Below, one piece after another: positions 44,523-52,574 of a stretch of 64,000 bases of DNA. Made by a program: the position numbers and the translations under genes. Below the pieces are notes generated by a model. That model had not been told where the DNA came from, did no database searches, and saw only the letters and a list, made by a program, of their open reading frames with translations. Source of the stretch: Hyphomonadaceae bacterium (GTDB lineage: Bacteria; Pseudomonadota; Alphaproteobacteria; Caulobacterales; Hyphomonadaceae); contig JADKDU010000005.1 of the NCBI GenBank assembly GCA_016714495.1, forward strand, positions 248,001 to 312,000. The letters run 5' to 3'. The first letter of the stretch is position 1; every line of letters begins with the position of its first letter.

Positions 44523-44759
44523 CTCGATGCAGCGACGGTTGCGACAACGCTGGGCGTGGATCCCGATGCCTATCTGATGGCGGTCGCGGTGGGCGCCGCA
44601 TGCGACTTCCTGACGCCAATCGGGCACCAGTGTAATACACTCGTCATGGGACCCGGGGGCTACAGGTTCAGCGACTGCTGGAAGTTGGGCCTGCCGCTGT
44701 CCATCATCGTGATAGCGATAGCCACGCCGCTCATCGTGACCGTCTGGCCCTTGAGTTGA
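44523..44759 (+). pseudogene. C-terminal fragment of a DASS/SLC13-type anion permease
   Basis: Reads DAATVATTLGVDPDAYLMAV, FLTPIGHQCNTLVMGPGGYRF and a final hydrophobic helix ending TVWPLS. FLTPIGHQ.NTL and GPGGYRF are the TM10-11 motif of divalent anion:Na+ symporters. The 5' four-fifths of the gene is missing, so it is a relic. Confidence 0.8.
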
Positions 44760-44846
44760 AGGCTGCCGGGAAGCCAGTTGCCCCCAGGCGCCAAAGACGA
44801 AGCAGAGCGGATGAGGACGACAGGTCGCCGGCGTCCCTCTCTTTAA

Positions 44847-45066
44847 GCCTGGCTCAGCCCGCCTCATTCGACAAAGAATAATCGCCGCAAGTGCGGGGCG
44901 GCGTACAGACGCGCCAGCCACGGATGCGCATGGTGAGCGCTCCTTAGAACAACGCTTGGTATTCCACTGCAATATTTGAGACGCAGCAGACTTCATGGGG
45001 CGCTGACTTACGCAGCTTGGACCGCCGTTTTTGCCGCCATCGTATTTCTAGGCGGCGTCTCGGTCT
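44847..45066 (+). repeat. Dispersed 220-bp repeat, copy 1
   Basis: Matches 50815-51033 with only scattered differences (for example both share AAGAATAATCGCCGCA, CGCTCCTTAGAACAACG and GCTGACTTACGCAGC). Both copies include an upstream non-coding half and a small membrane-protein frame in the same position. Confidence 0.85.
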
Positions 45067-45077
45067 GGCTCTGCTAA
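44976..45077 (+). CDS. Small membrane protein candidate in repeat copy 1
   Basis: From a TTG, 33 codons give RRSRLHGALTYAAWTAV then FAAIVFLGGVSVWLC and a stop. The same frame is conserved in copy 2, where it starts with ATG. One membrane helix is predicted. Conservation of the frame between copies is the only support; no strong ribosome site is visible. The 45078-45525 gap downstream shows no further gene. Confidence 0.35.
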   Translation: MRRSRLHGALTYAAWTAVFAAIVFLGGVSVWLC

Positions 45078-45525
45078 CGCACCTGACGCGATTAGCGACC
45101 TTTGTGCTCGATGTCAGACGGGCGGCATTCCGGCATCAGTATTTCAGCACTCTCAGGCGTGCGCCGGGGGACATGGAAAGGTAGCAACGCGCCGCTCCAT
45201 TGGCTCCGACCACCGCACTATTTCAAACGCCCCGCCAAATGAGAAAGCGCCGAATCAAATCTATGTTGGAGACCGAACACTTTGCTTCCGCATCCCGCCA
45301 ATTTCGGCGCCGGCTCGCACTTTTTCTTTCGGCCGGCGTTTGACCGGCATCAAAGCCCCCGCCGATCCCCAAGCAATTCAGGCGCATGGCTTCCCCCTCG
45401 CCTGCGTGAAACTTTTGCGCACCGGCGTCGGCGTCCTCCGACTGTCCGATAGCGTACCGACTTTCGCTCAGCGCAGGTCCAGCAATATTTGAAGTCAGCG
45501 AGACTGACGAATTGTAGGAACTGTA

Positions 45526-46257
45526 ATGGGTAACTTACCGCTTCTGGTCGCCGCGCCAAAGGGCAATGGGGCGAGCTTGCAATCAGTTCGGCTGAAGTCC
45601 GATTTCAGTTTCTGCGATAACTGCGATCTTGCATTGGAGGCAGATCACCGGATCGCAAACCATCTGGCCATGCTGGCCAGCTATGTTGGAATGAAGCAGA
45701 GAGACATTCAAGCCGCGCCGGGCGGCGAGACCGACGCCTCGGTGCTGCTCGCATTCGAAGGCATAAGAACTCAGATCAAAGCGGTCGCCAGCCTGCATCG
45801 ATCACTTGCGACGCAACAGCGCGGCTCCCCGGTCGATCTCGCGGAATATCTTCATCAGGTTTGCTCGCCCTTCATGTCGGGTCTGTCCGGCGCGATCGAG
45901 TTGACCGAAGACCTGCGCACGGGGTGCCTCGTGCGCAGTGAGCAGATCCTCCCCCTGACGCAGATCATCTCCGAAGTGATAACGAACGCTATCAAGTACT
46001 CCCACGCGCGCGGCGAGCCAGGGAAGGTGTCCGTCAACTGTCATTCCCTCGCCGACAGCCAGCTCGAAATCGAGATCATCGACGACGGCGCGGGACTGCC
46101 GCAGGCGTTCGATCCCCTTACCGCCGGCGGTCTGGGCCTTCGCCTCATACGGGCTCTGACCGGGCAGGTCGACGCACAATCAGGATTTGAGACATCCCTT
46201 GCGGGGACGAGGTTTTGGCTCCGGTTGGAATCGGCGCGGAAAGCCCGCGCAAGGTGA
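45526..46257 (+). CDS. Sensor histidine kinase without sensory domain (HisKA_2/HWE-like)
   Basis: A 243-residue protein. The phosphoacceptor region reads EADHRIANHLAMLASYVGMKQ, followed by a coiled region and an ATP-binding domain (ISEVITNAIKYSHARGEPG; IIDDGAGLPQAFDP; GGLGLRLIRALTGQ). No PAS, GAF or membrane segment precedes it, so input must come from a partner. It may act in stress phosphorelay alongside the kinase at 42793. The quinone reductase gene follows 40 nt later. Confidence 0.85.
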   Translation: MGNLPLLVAAPKGNGASLQSVRLKSDFSFCDNCDLALEADHRIANHLAMLASYVGMKQRDIQAAPGGETDASVLLAFEGIRTQIKAVASLHRSLATQQRGSPVDLAEYLHQVCSPFMSGLSGAIELTEDLRTGCLVRSEQILPLTQIISEVITNAIKYSHARGEPGKVSVNCHSLADSQLEIEIIDDGAGLPQAFDPLTAGGLGLRLIRALTGQVDAQSGFETSLAGTRFWLRLESARKARAR

Positions 46258-46297
46258 TCGAACTGATTACACTGCGCGATCTAACGAGGCAGGCGCC

Positions 46298-46909
46298 ATG
46301 AAGCATGCAATCATTGTGGGGCATCCAAATCCTTCCAGCTTTACGCTGGCCATGGCCAATACCTATTCGGCTTGCCTCACGGCTCACGGCCATGAAACGA
46401 TCGTGCGCGATCTCTATCGGCTCAATTTCGACCCCTGCCTGAAATTGTCAGAGATGCCCACCCGGCCCGACTGGGGCCCGGCGCCGGATGTTCAAGTCGA
46501 GCGGGAACTTATGAACGACGTGAACGCCTTCGCTTTCGTCTACCCGCTCTGGTTCAATTCACCGCCAGCGATCATCAAAGGCTACATCGATCGCGTCTTC
46601 GGCGCCGGCTTCGGCTATGCCTACCTGCACGCCGGAGGCCAGGAGCCTTTGCTTACAAACCGACATCTAATCCACATCACCGCTTCAGCATCCTCCTCGG
46701 CCTGGCTCAATGAGCAAGGAGCGGCAGGCTCTGGCCGCACGCTGTTCGAAGACGCGTTCGCTCACGTCTGCGGCCTTCGCGTTCGCCCGCACATTCATTT
46801 TGACGGCATCGTGCCTGACCTCTCCCCGCGCTGGCTGGCCGCCAATCTGAAGACACTCGAGACGAAGCTGATCCAGTATTTCGGCCCAGGAAGTACGGAG
46901 CTTACCTGA
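46298..46909 (+). CDS. NAD(P)H quinone oxidoreductase, flavodoxin-like fold
   Basis: A 203-residue NQO1/KefF-type flavoprotein. KHAIIVGHPNPSSFTLAMAN binds FMN or FAD phosphate, DAFAFVYPLWFNSPPAIIKGYIDRVFG is the flavin-binding strand and helix, and SASSSAWLNEQG follows. The start ATG at 46298 fits family N-termini; an earlier in-frame start would overlap the kinase gene. It reduces quinones or electrophiles by two electrons. Confidence 0.87.
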   Translation: MKHAIIVGHPNPSSFTLAMANTYSACLTAHGHETIVRDLYRLNFDPCLKLSEMPTRPDWGPAPDVQVERELMNDVNAFAFVYPLWFNSPPAIIKGYIDRVFGAGFGYAYLHAGGQEPLLTNRHLIHITASASSSAWLNEQGAAGSGRTLFEDAFAHVCGLRVRPHIHFDGIVPDLSPRWLAANLKTLETKLIQYFGPGSTELT

Positions 46910-47411
46910 GTTCCGGCTCCGGCGCCGGAGCGCAGCCCATCTGTCGCGCAGCCCCCTTCAGGAAGGATCTTCGCGAGACGCCCGAAAGTATGGCGGCGGC
47001 GAGCGCTTTCTCCCGCTTGTCAGCTCCGGAAACCCATCGAAACACTCCGCGGAACGGCAAGCCGACAATGCCGGCTATCGCATCGATCGCCAAGCCTCCC
47101 GCATAAGCGCCGGAATCGGCGGTCACTTCGTAGGCGTCTACATCTGGACCAAGCAGAACATTGAGAGCGGCGATTTCGGAAAAGAGCTCATCGCACGAGA
47201 CGTCCCCCGCAAGCCGGTAGGGGTCAAGCATGGCCTGACTAAGAATCTCCGGCGGATCCTCACGCATCCAGCTAATGTCGCGAAGCGGTTGCGCCATGGC
47301 GTTGCCGACGCGACTTCCGCTTGAAGACGGTCCCGCATAGGTGGTCGTCGCGCAGGCGCTTAAGGCGAGGCAAAACCCAAAAGGTAAGATGACCAAGGAA
47401 TATCTGATCAT
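46902..47411 (-). CDS. Hypothetical lipoprotein
   Basis: A 169-residue protein with a signal peptide and lipobox (CLALSACATT). The mature part has WMREDPPEILSQAMLDPYRL and a C-terminal glycine-rich hydrophobic segment (AGGLAIDAIAGIVGLPFRGV) that may be a membrane or oligomerisation element. Family unknown. Convergent with the quinone reductase, overlapping its end by eight bases. Confidence 0.7.
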   Translation of the reverse strand: MIRYSLVILPFGFCLALSACATTTYAGPSSSGSRVGNAMAQPLRDISWMREDPPEILSQAMLDPYRLAGDVSCDELFSEIAALNVLLGPDVDAYEVTADSGAYAGGLAIDAIAGIVGLPFRGVFRWVSGADKREKALAAAILSGVSRRSFLKGAARQMGCAPAPEPELR

Positions 47412-47672
47412 ATCTTCCGCCGCAAAACCCTTGACCCGAGGCCGACAAGACGATCGCGAACACCGATCATGAAACATGATTGCACGCCGAAACGCTGCGC
47501 GTTTGACGAGCGTCAACGTCGACGGCCCTGATCGATACGAAAGTAACAACAGTTCGAAGTCGACCCGTCCACGTTCGGCGCTGCATCGGGCTCACTCTGA
47601 AGTCGTGTGGAGCGGCGTACTCGGGCGTGACCAGACGGCGTGTCTTTTGCTGAATCAACAAAGGTTCTCTCG

Positions 47673-47822
47673 ATGCTCTACACAATCGCACTGGTCCTGA
47701 TTGCGCTTTGGCTGCTGGGATTAGTGTCGTCCTATACGATGGGCGGCTTCATCCATATTCTTCTTGTTATCGCCATCATTGTTGTTCTCCTGCGGGTTAT
47801 TCAGGGACGGCGCGCCCTCTAG
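47673..47822 (+). CDS. DUF5670/lmo0937-type small membrane protein
   Basis: A 49-residue protein with two hydrophobic helices: MLYTIALVLIALWLLGLVSS and HILLVIAIIVVLLRVIQG. This matches the widespread lmo0937-family of stress-associated small membrane proteins. No partner gene is evident; nearby stress-type kinases and Crp/Fnr genes fit a stress role. Confidence 0.8.
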   Translation: MLYTIALVLIALWLLGLVSSYTMGGFIHILLVIAIIVVLLRVIQGRRAL

Positions 47823-48337
47823 GGAGACGATTGCTGGGCAAGCGGCTGCAAGTCACGCCTCGCCGGTAGACCATCGGCAACCCGCCCGCGCCACGACCAG
47901 ACATCAATCGATCTCAAGCATGGCGACGCAGCAGGAAGTTGAAGGGGCAAACAACGCGTCAGCATTCGATCCGCTCACCGTCGGAGCTACTGAAGAATTC
48001 GGCGCGCAGGATAGCCTTTGCAGTGGCGACCGCTTTCCTCGCCTTGGCCAAACCTGTGTAGAATGAAAGGTGCTTGAGCGCTTCGCCTGTCTAGGCATGT
48101 GCCAGCCACTTTCGAGCCGCGCTTGAGATATGGTTGGAGTGGATCGCCATCAGCCATGGCCACACTATCGGCGATCCGCAAGAATGTTGCTTCCTTCCCT
48201 CGCTCGATGCCAGCCCTTCGCCGAAAAGCGATAATCAGCGCCAGGGCGCGAGCGCCCTATTCAAACTGCTTCTTAAAGGGAGGATCAATCCACGCGCTGA
48301 TGCTGAGCGATATCGACAAAGGCATCAACACCTCTCA
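47823..48337. other. Intergenic stretch without a supported gene
   Basis: About 515 bp with short frames on both strands but no recognisable protein, RNA or insertion-sequence feature. Confidence 0.5.
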
Positions 48338-48532
48338 ATGATCGAACGACTGAGGGCAGACCCCTCGCAGCTAGCCGCCGAACTGACCAGGGTCGCGTCC
48401 GGCGGCAAGTTTTCCTCCGGAGAGCGGGCGCTTCTTGAAACGAAGCTCAAAGCCATCGAGACGATACTCGCCAAGATAGAGGCGAAAGAATGCCTAAGGG
48501 CCGAAAGCCGATCGCACGGCGGCGCCAGCTAG
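48338..48532 (+). CDS. Small helical hypothetical protein
   Basis: A 64-residue frame, MIERLRADPSQLAAELTRVA then an amphipathic helix (ALLETKLKAIETILAKIEAKE). Codon use is normal for the window but no clear ribosome site is present. Function unknown. Confidence 0.45.
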   Translation: MIERLRADPSQLAAELTRVASGGKFSSGERALLETKLKAIETILAKIEAKECLRAESRSHGGAS

Positions 48533-48701
48533 GCGTTTGACTATCGGCCCGTCCGGCAGCGCTATGTTCGCAAGCAAACGGACGACCGCCTTGCTTTCAG
48601 CCTATAGCGCGCAAGTTCTCAACCGATGTCCCGATACGCGGGCGACTGCGACCGGCGTCTGGCAACCAACGCCTGTTCTTGGAAAAGCGCTGGAAGACCA
48701 C

Positions 48702-48914
48702 ATGTCAGATGGATTGAAGTGGGCGCGCCGCCTCCGGCTTGAGCTGGCTGTGGAGATCCAGCAGCTTGCGAGCGGCGCCAGGAAAGTCACTCAGGTCCCC
48801 GCGCATGGGCAGGTCGACGTGAGCGCGCAAACGCTAGCTACGCTGCAGGACCGCTTTGGACAGCTCGAAGACATGATCGCTGCGCTGGAGCTCAAGACAG
48901 GCTTCACAGATTGA
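48702..48914 (+). CDS. Small helical hypothetical protein
   Basis: A 70-residue frame from the ATG at 48702 (MSDGLKWARRLRLELAVEI), ending DMIAALELKTGFTD. The predicted product is amphipathic helical. The frame is open further upstream but that part looks non-coding. Function unknown; it faces the Crp/Fnr gene. Confidence 0.45.
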   Translation: MSDGLKWARRLRLELAVEIQQLASGARKVTQVPAHGQVDVSAQTLATLQDRFGQLEDMIAALELKTGFTD

Positions 48915-48954
48915 TCAGTTTGTCCGCGCGCGTTCTCTTGCTCGCAGGTCCAAC

Positions 48955-49671
48955 TCAATCACTGAGCAGGCGATCAAATTCCCGCTTCGAGATGCCGTAA
49001 CATTCGCACGAACGCTTCTTCAATCCCGCACCGTCAAGGATTGTTACGTTGCCGCGTTTGTAAGTGATAAGGCCTGCCCGTTGCAGCCCGCCCGCTGCGA
49101 TTGAAACGCCCGGTCGTTGAACCCCCAACATCATTGCCAGAAATTCTTGCGTGAGCAGGAATTCGTCGGATTGCATGCGGTCTCGTGTCATCAGGAGCCA
49201 GCGGCAGCATCGCTGCTCAAGAGAGTGGAAGTGGTTGCAAGCGGCCGATTGCGCCACCTGGTTGAACAGGGCATGCACATAGCGAAGCATCACCACCTGC
49301 ATCGTGGCGCTTCGCGCCAGCTCCTTTTTGAAGAGCACTGCTGGCATCCTCAGGCCATCGCCTGGAACCTGGATATAGATGCTGGTCGGCGCCCTATCGT
49401 CCCCCAGTACAATGGGCACGCCGACAAGGCCTTCATTGCCGATCGTCCCGACCTCGGCAGCCTGGCCATTTGCCATGGTATTGACCAGCGACCCGACGCC
49501 GGTCTCGATGAAGTAGACAAACTCGATCTTCTTGTCGGCTTCGTAGAGCGACTTCTTGTATTCAAGAGGTACGCGTCCAAGGTGTGGACGCAGGCGGTTA
49601 TAGTCTCGTGGCGTGAGCAAGCCGAGCAGTCTGTTGGCAGGCAGATCGACGGCCTTCGGATTTTTCGCCAT
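48955..49671 (-). CDS. Crp/Fnr family transcription regulator
   Basis: A 238-residue regulator: cyclic-nucleotide-binding-like beta barrel (VYFIETGVGSLVNTMANGQAAEVGTIG, residues about 25-130), dimer helix, and a C-terminal winged helix (FLAMMLGVQRPGVSIAAGGLQRAGL). No N-terminal Fnr iron-sulfur cysteines are present, so it is not a classical Fnr. Similar alphaproteobacterial proteins have the GNEGLVG loop. The effector is unknown. The gene immediately upstream is a broken paralogue. Confidence 0.88.
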   Translation of the reverse strand: MAKNPKAVDLPANRLLGLLTPRDYNRLRPHLGRVPLEYKKSLYEADKKIEFVYFIETGVGSLVNTMANGQAAEVGTIGNEGLVGVPIVLGDDRAPTSIYIQVPGDGLRMPAVLFKKELARSATMQVVMLRYVHALFNQVAQSAACNHFHSLEQRCCRWLLMTRDRMQSDEFLLTQEFLAMMLGVQRPGVSIAAGGLQRAGLITYKRGNVTILDGAGLKKRSCECYGISKREFDRLLSD

Positions 49672-49750
49672 GCTTGTTCCTCAGCTGCCGGTCTTGGGCA
49701 GCCTCACTGTTCTATAGACTAAGCTGTACGGCCGGCGGCGGCTCACGCGA

Positions 49751-50551
49751 TTAGGCTGCGGGAAGCGCGAGGTTCGCTGCGGCGACAACCGCAGGATCTA
49801 TTCCCAGCATGCGCCGATATTCCGCCGCCACCGACTGATAACATTCGCAGGCCGCGTTCTCGAGGCCGGGACGGTCGACGATCTTGATATGACCGTGCTG
49901 ATAGCGGATGACGCCTGCCTTCTGCAATCCGCCGGCGGCGACGCTTACAGTGGCTCGCCGCACACCGAGCATGACAGCGATCAAGTCCTGGGTAAGCGAG
50001 AGTTCCGGACTACCACTTCGGTCGTGAGCAGCGAGCAGCCAACGCGCAAGACGCTGGCTCACATCGTGGTGCGCGTTGCAGGCAGCCGTTTGCGAAACCT
50101 GAACCTAGAAGACGTGCACATAGCGCAACAACAGGTCATGCAGAACTGGGGAGCGAGCAACCATCTCCTTGAATTCCCCAACCGCTAGCCGATGGGCGGG
50201 GCCGCCCGTCTGGCACATGGTCTCGCAATATGACGCCGTGGCCCCAAGGATCACCGAAACGCCCGCGACGCCTTCGGCGCCAATCAGGCCGATCTCTATG
50301 GGGGCGCCATCTGACAGCACGGCAAGCGCGGAGATGAAGCCGGTCTCGGGAAAGAAGAGGTAATCAATCGGCTCCCCTGCGCGGTGCAGGGTCTCACCTA
50401 ACACCAGCTCAACTGGCGCCAGACTTTGCGCGAGCGCCGCAAATTCCGTCGGGGGCAATGCTCCCAGGATGCGGTTTCGTATCGTCTGTTGACTGCGACG
50501 TGACAGGTTCGTTCCCTCGCTAGGGACGGCGCACCTTCTGTTTGGCGGCAC
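49751..50551 (-). pseudogene. Second Crp/Fnr regulator interrupted by an in-frame TAG
   Basis: The N-terminal barrel (IDYLFFPETGFISALAVLSDG; GAEGVAGVSVILG) runs to a TAG at 50105-50107. The same frame continues as VQVSQTAACNAHHDVSQRLA then the winged helix (LIAVMLGVRRATVSVAAGGLQ) and a stop at 49751. Alignment with the neighbour places the stop inside the conserved RYVHALFNQV helix, so no residues are lost other than the nonsense codon. The gene cannot make a full regulator unless read through. Confidence 0.85.
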
Positions 50552-50814
50552 ATCCCTGTACGCGGCCGAGGCTTGTTGAGGCGATGATTGTGTTCGGTAT
50601 CACACATATCACGAAAGACGAAACGCAACCTTTCCTTGCCTAAAGGGAACACGGAGTTTGTTGGCTCAGCTCGAATGACTGCAATGGCCGAATGACTGCG
50701 GCTTGCGCGGCGCATATCTAATGTGTGCCTTGGAAAGGCCGACGTTCCAGGGCGCCGCCTTCATTTTGACTGCCAGAAATTCACCGAACTCGGATGTTTG
50801 ACAGACTTTGCCGA

Positions 50815-51033
50815 GCTTGGCTCAGTCCCGCCTCATTCGAAAAAGAATAATCGCCGCATTGCGGGTTAGCGTACAGACTCGCCGGCCACTGATGCGCATG
50901 GTGATCGCTCCTTAGAACAACGACCGGCATTCCAATGCAACATTTGAGACGTAGCAGGCTTTATGGGCCGCTGACTTACGCAGCATGGACCGCCGTTTTT
51001 GCAGCCATCGTATGTCTAGGCGTCGCCTCGGTC
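50815..51033 (+). repeat. Dispersed 220-bp repeat, copy 2
   Basis: Second copy of the element at 44847-45066. Its right side is followed 20 bp later by the IS481 left end. Confidence 0.85.
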
Positions 51034-51048
51034 TTGCCCGGCTTGTAG
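50935..51048 (+). CDS. Small membrane protein candidate in repeat copy 2
   Basis: 37 codons from an ATG: MQHLRRSRLYGPLTYAAWTA then VFAAIVCLGVASVLPGL and TAG. Same frame and predicted helix as copy 1; the last residues differ because the repeat homology ends. No strong ribosome site is seen. Confidence 0.35.
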   Translation: MQHLRRSRLYGPLTYAAWTAVFAAIVCLGVASVLPGL

Positions 51049-51051
51049 GAC

Positions 51052-52043
51052 TGTACGAACTGACGAGACATTTTCCATGATGACCGCAGGCGGCATGGGA
51101 GATGCGACGGATGGCCAATCAGGCTCGAGACGTTCAGCGTAAGATCAAGGTACTGCGCCACGCAGAACAATCAGGTTGTGTGGCGAAGACTTGCCGATAC
51201 TTCGGCATTGGCAGGGCGAGCTTCTACCGCTGGCGCACTGCCTACCGACAGCTTGGCGAAGCCGGTCTTGTCAACGCCAAGCCGATCCCAAAGAACCCCG
51301 CCAACCGGACGCCGCTTGAGATCGTCGACAAAGTCCTTCATTTGCGCAAAACCTATCACCTCGGCCCGATCCGGATCGTCTGGTATCTCGCGCGCTACCA
51401 CGCCATCAAAATCTCTGAAGCCGGCGTCAGTCGAATCCTCAGGCGCAATGGCGTAAGCCGCTTGCCGCGCGGAACGCGCCTTCGGAAGATCCACACGAAA
51501 CGCTACAACAAACAGGTCCCCGGCCATCACATCCAGATGGATGTCAAATTCCTCACCTTCCATGGTCCGCGCGGCGAGAAAATTCGTCGCTTCCAGTATA
51601 CCGCCATAGACGACGCGACGCGCGTCCGGGCGCTCAAGATCTGCGAGAAACATACCCAAGCCAATGCAATCGATTTCGTCGATCACATCATCGAAAAGTT
51701 CCCGTTCCGGATCCGCGAAATTCGTACCGACAACGGCCACGAATTTCAGGCCAAATTCCACTGGCACGTCGAGGACTAGGGCATCCGCCACGCGTACATA
51801 AAACGCGGCACACCGCAGCTGAACGGAAAAGTCGAGCGCACGCATCGCTCAGATCAAGAGGAGTTCTACCAGCTGCTGTCGTACAAGGATGACGTCGATC
51901 TCGAAGCCAAACTCGACGAGTGGGAACACTTCTACAACTTCAACAGACCCCATGGCGCGTTCAACGGACAAACGCCTTACGAAGCGCTCAGGGAACGTCT
52001 ATAAACACAAGCGGACAGTGTCTCGTCAGTTCGTTGAGCTCAC
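51052..52043 (+). mobile_element. IS481-family insertion sequence
   Basis: About 990 bp. Terminal inverted repeats share CGAACTGACGAGACA (left 51056-51070; right, reverse-complemented, at 52019-52033). The element separates a repeat copy from a glycosyltransferase 3' fragment. Exact ends and target duplication cannot be fixed by eye. Confidence 0.75.
51111..52004 (+). pseudogene. IS481 transposase with in-frame TAG
   Basis: The N-terminal helix-turn-helix (TCRYFGIGRASFYRWRTAYR) and DDE integrase core (HIQMDVKFLTF; TAIDDATRVRALKI; REIRTDNGHEFQ) run to TAG at 51777-51779. The same frame continues GIRHAYIKRGTPQLNGKVER with the catalytic Glu and ends at 52004 with RPHGAFNGQTPYEALRERL. Homologues usually have Gln at the stop position (VED-Q-GIRH), so a single CAG to TAG change explains it. 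The full length would be 297 residues. Confidence 0.88.
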
Positions 52044-52046
52044 AAC

Positions 52047-52574
52047 GCCCTGTTCGTCGGAGCGATTGAGCCGAAAACGAATCTGAGGCGATTGATCGAA
52101 GCTTTCCTCGAGATTGACAGCGATTTGCCGCTGGTCATCGTCTGCCGCAAAGCATGGATGTGGGAAGACGAGATCGGTTTTATCGACACGCTTGGCGCGG
52201 CGGCACGATCGCGATTGCGCTTTCTTGGCTACGCCGAACGTGACGACCTGCGGCGACTCAATGCGGGCGCGCAGATGTTTCTATTCCCGTCACTCTATGA
52301 GGGCTTCGGGTTGCCTCCGCTTGAAGCAATGAACGCGGGCTGCCCCGTGTTGGCATCCGACAGAGGATCTTTGCCTGAAGTGTGCGGCGACGGCGCCCTC
52401 TACGTTGACGCCATGGACCGCGACGACATACGCAGGAAGATCGAACAGATGATGAGCGATGACGGACTCCGAGCCAGTCTGGCCGTGGCAGGACGGAAGC
52501 GCGCGGCGGCATTTTCAATGGAGGCCTATGTCGCCGCGCTGGCATCGGCCTACGCCAGGCTGCAGACGTCTTAG
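52047..52574 (+). pseudogene. Family 4 glycosyltransferase, 3' half
   Basis: Begins abruptly after the IS481 right end with ALFVGAIEPKTNLRRLIEAF and continues MFLFPSLYEGFGLPPLEAMN to AYARLQTS. The acceptor-binding N-terminal half is absent and does not occur on the other side of the insertion sequence, so it was deleted. It is a paralogue of the intact gene at 31624. Confidence 0.83.
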
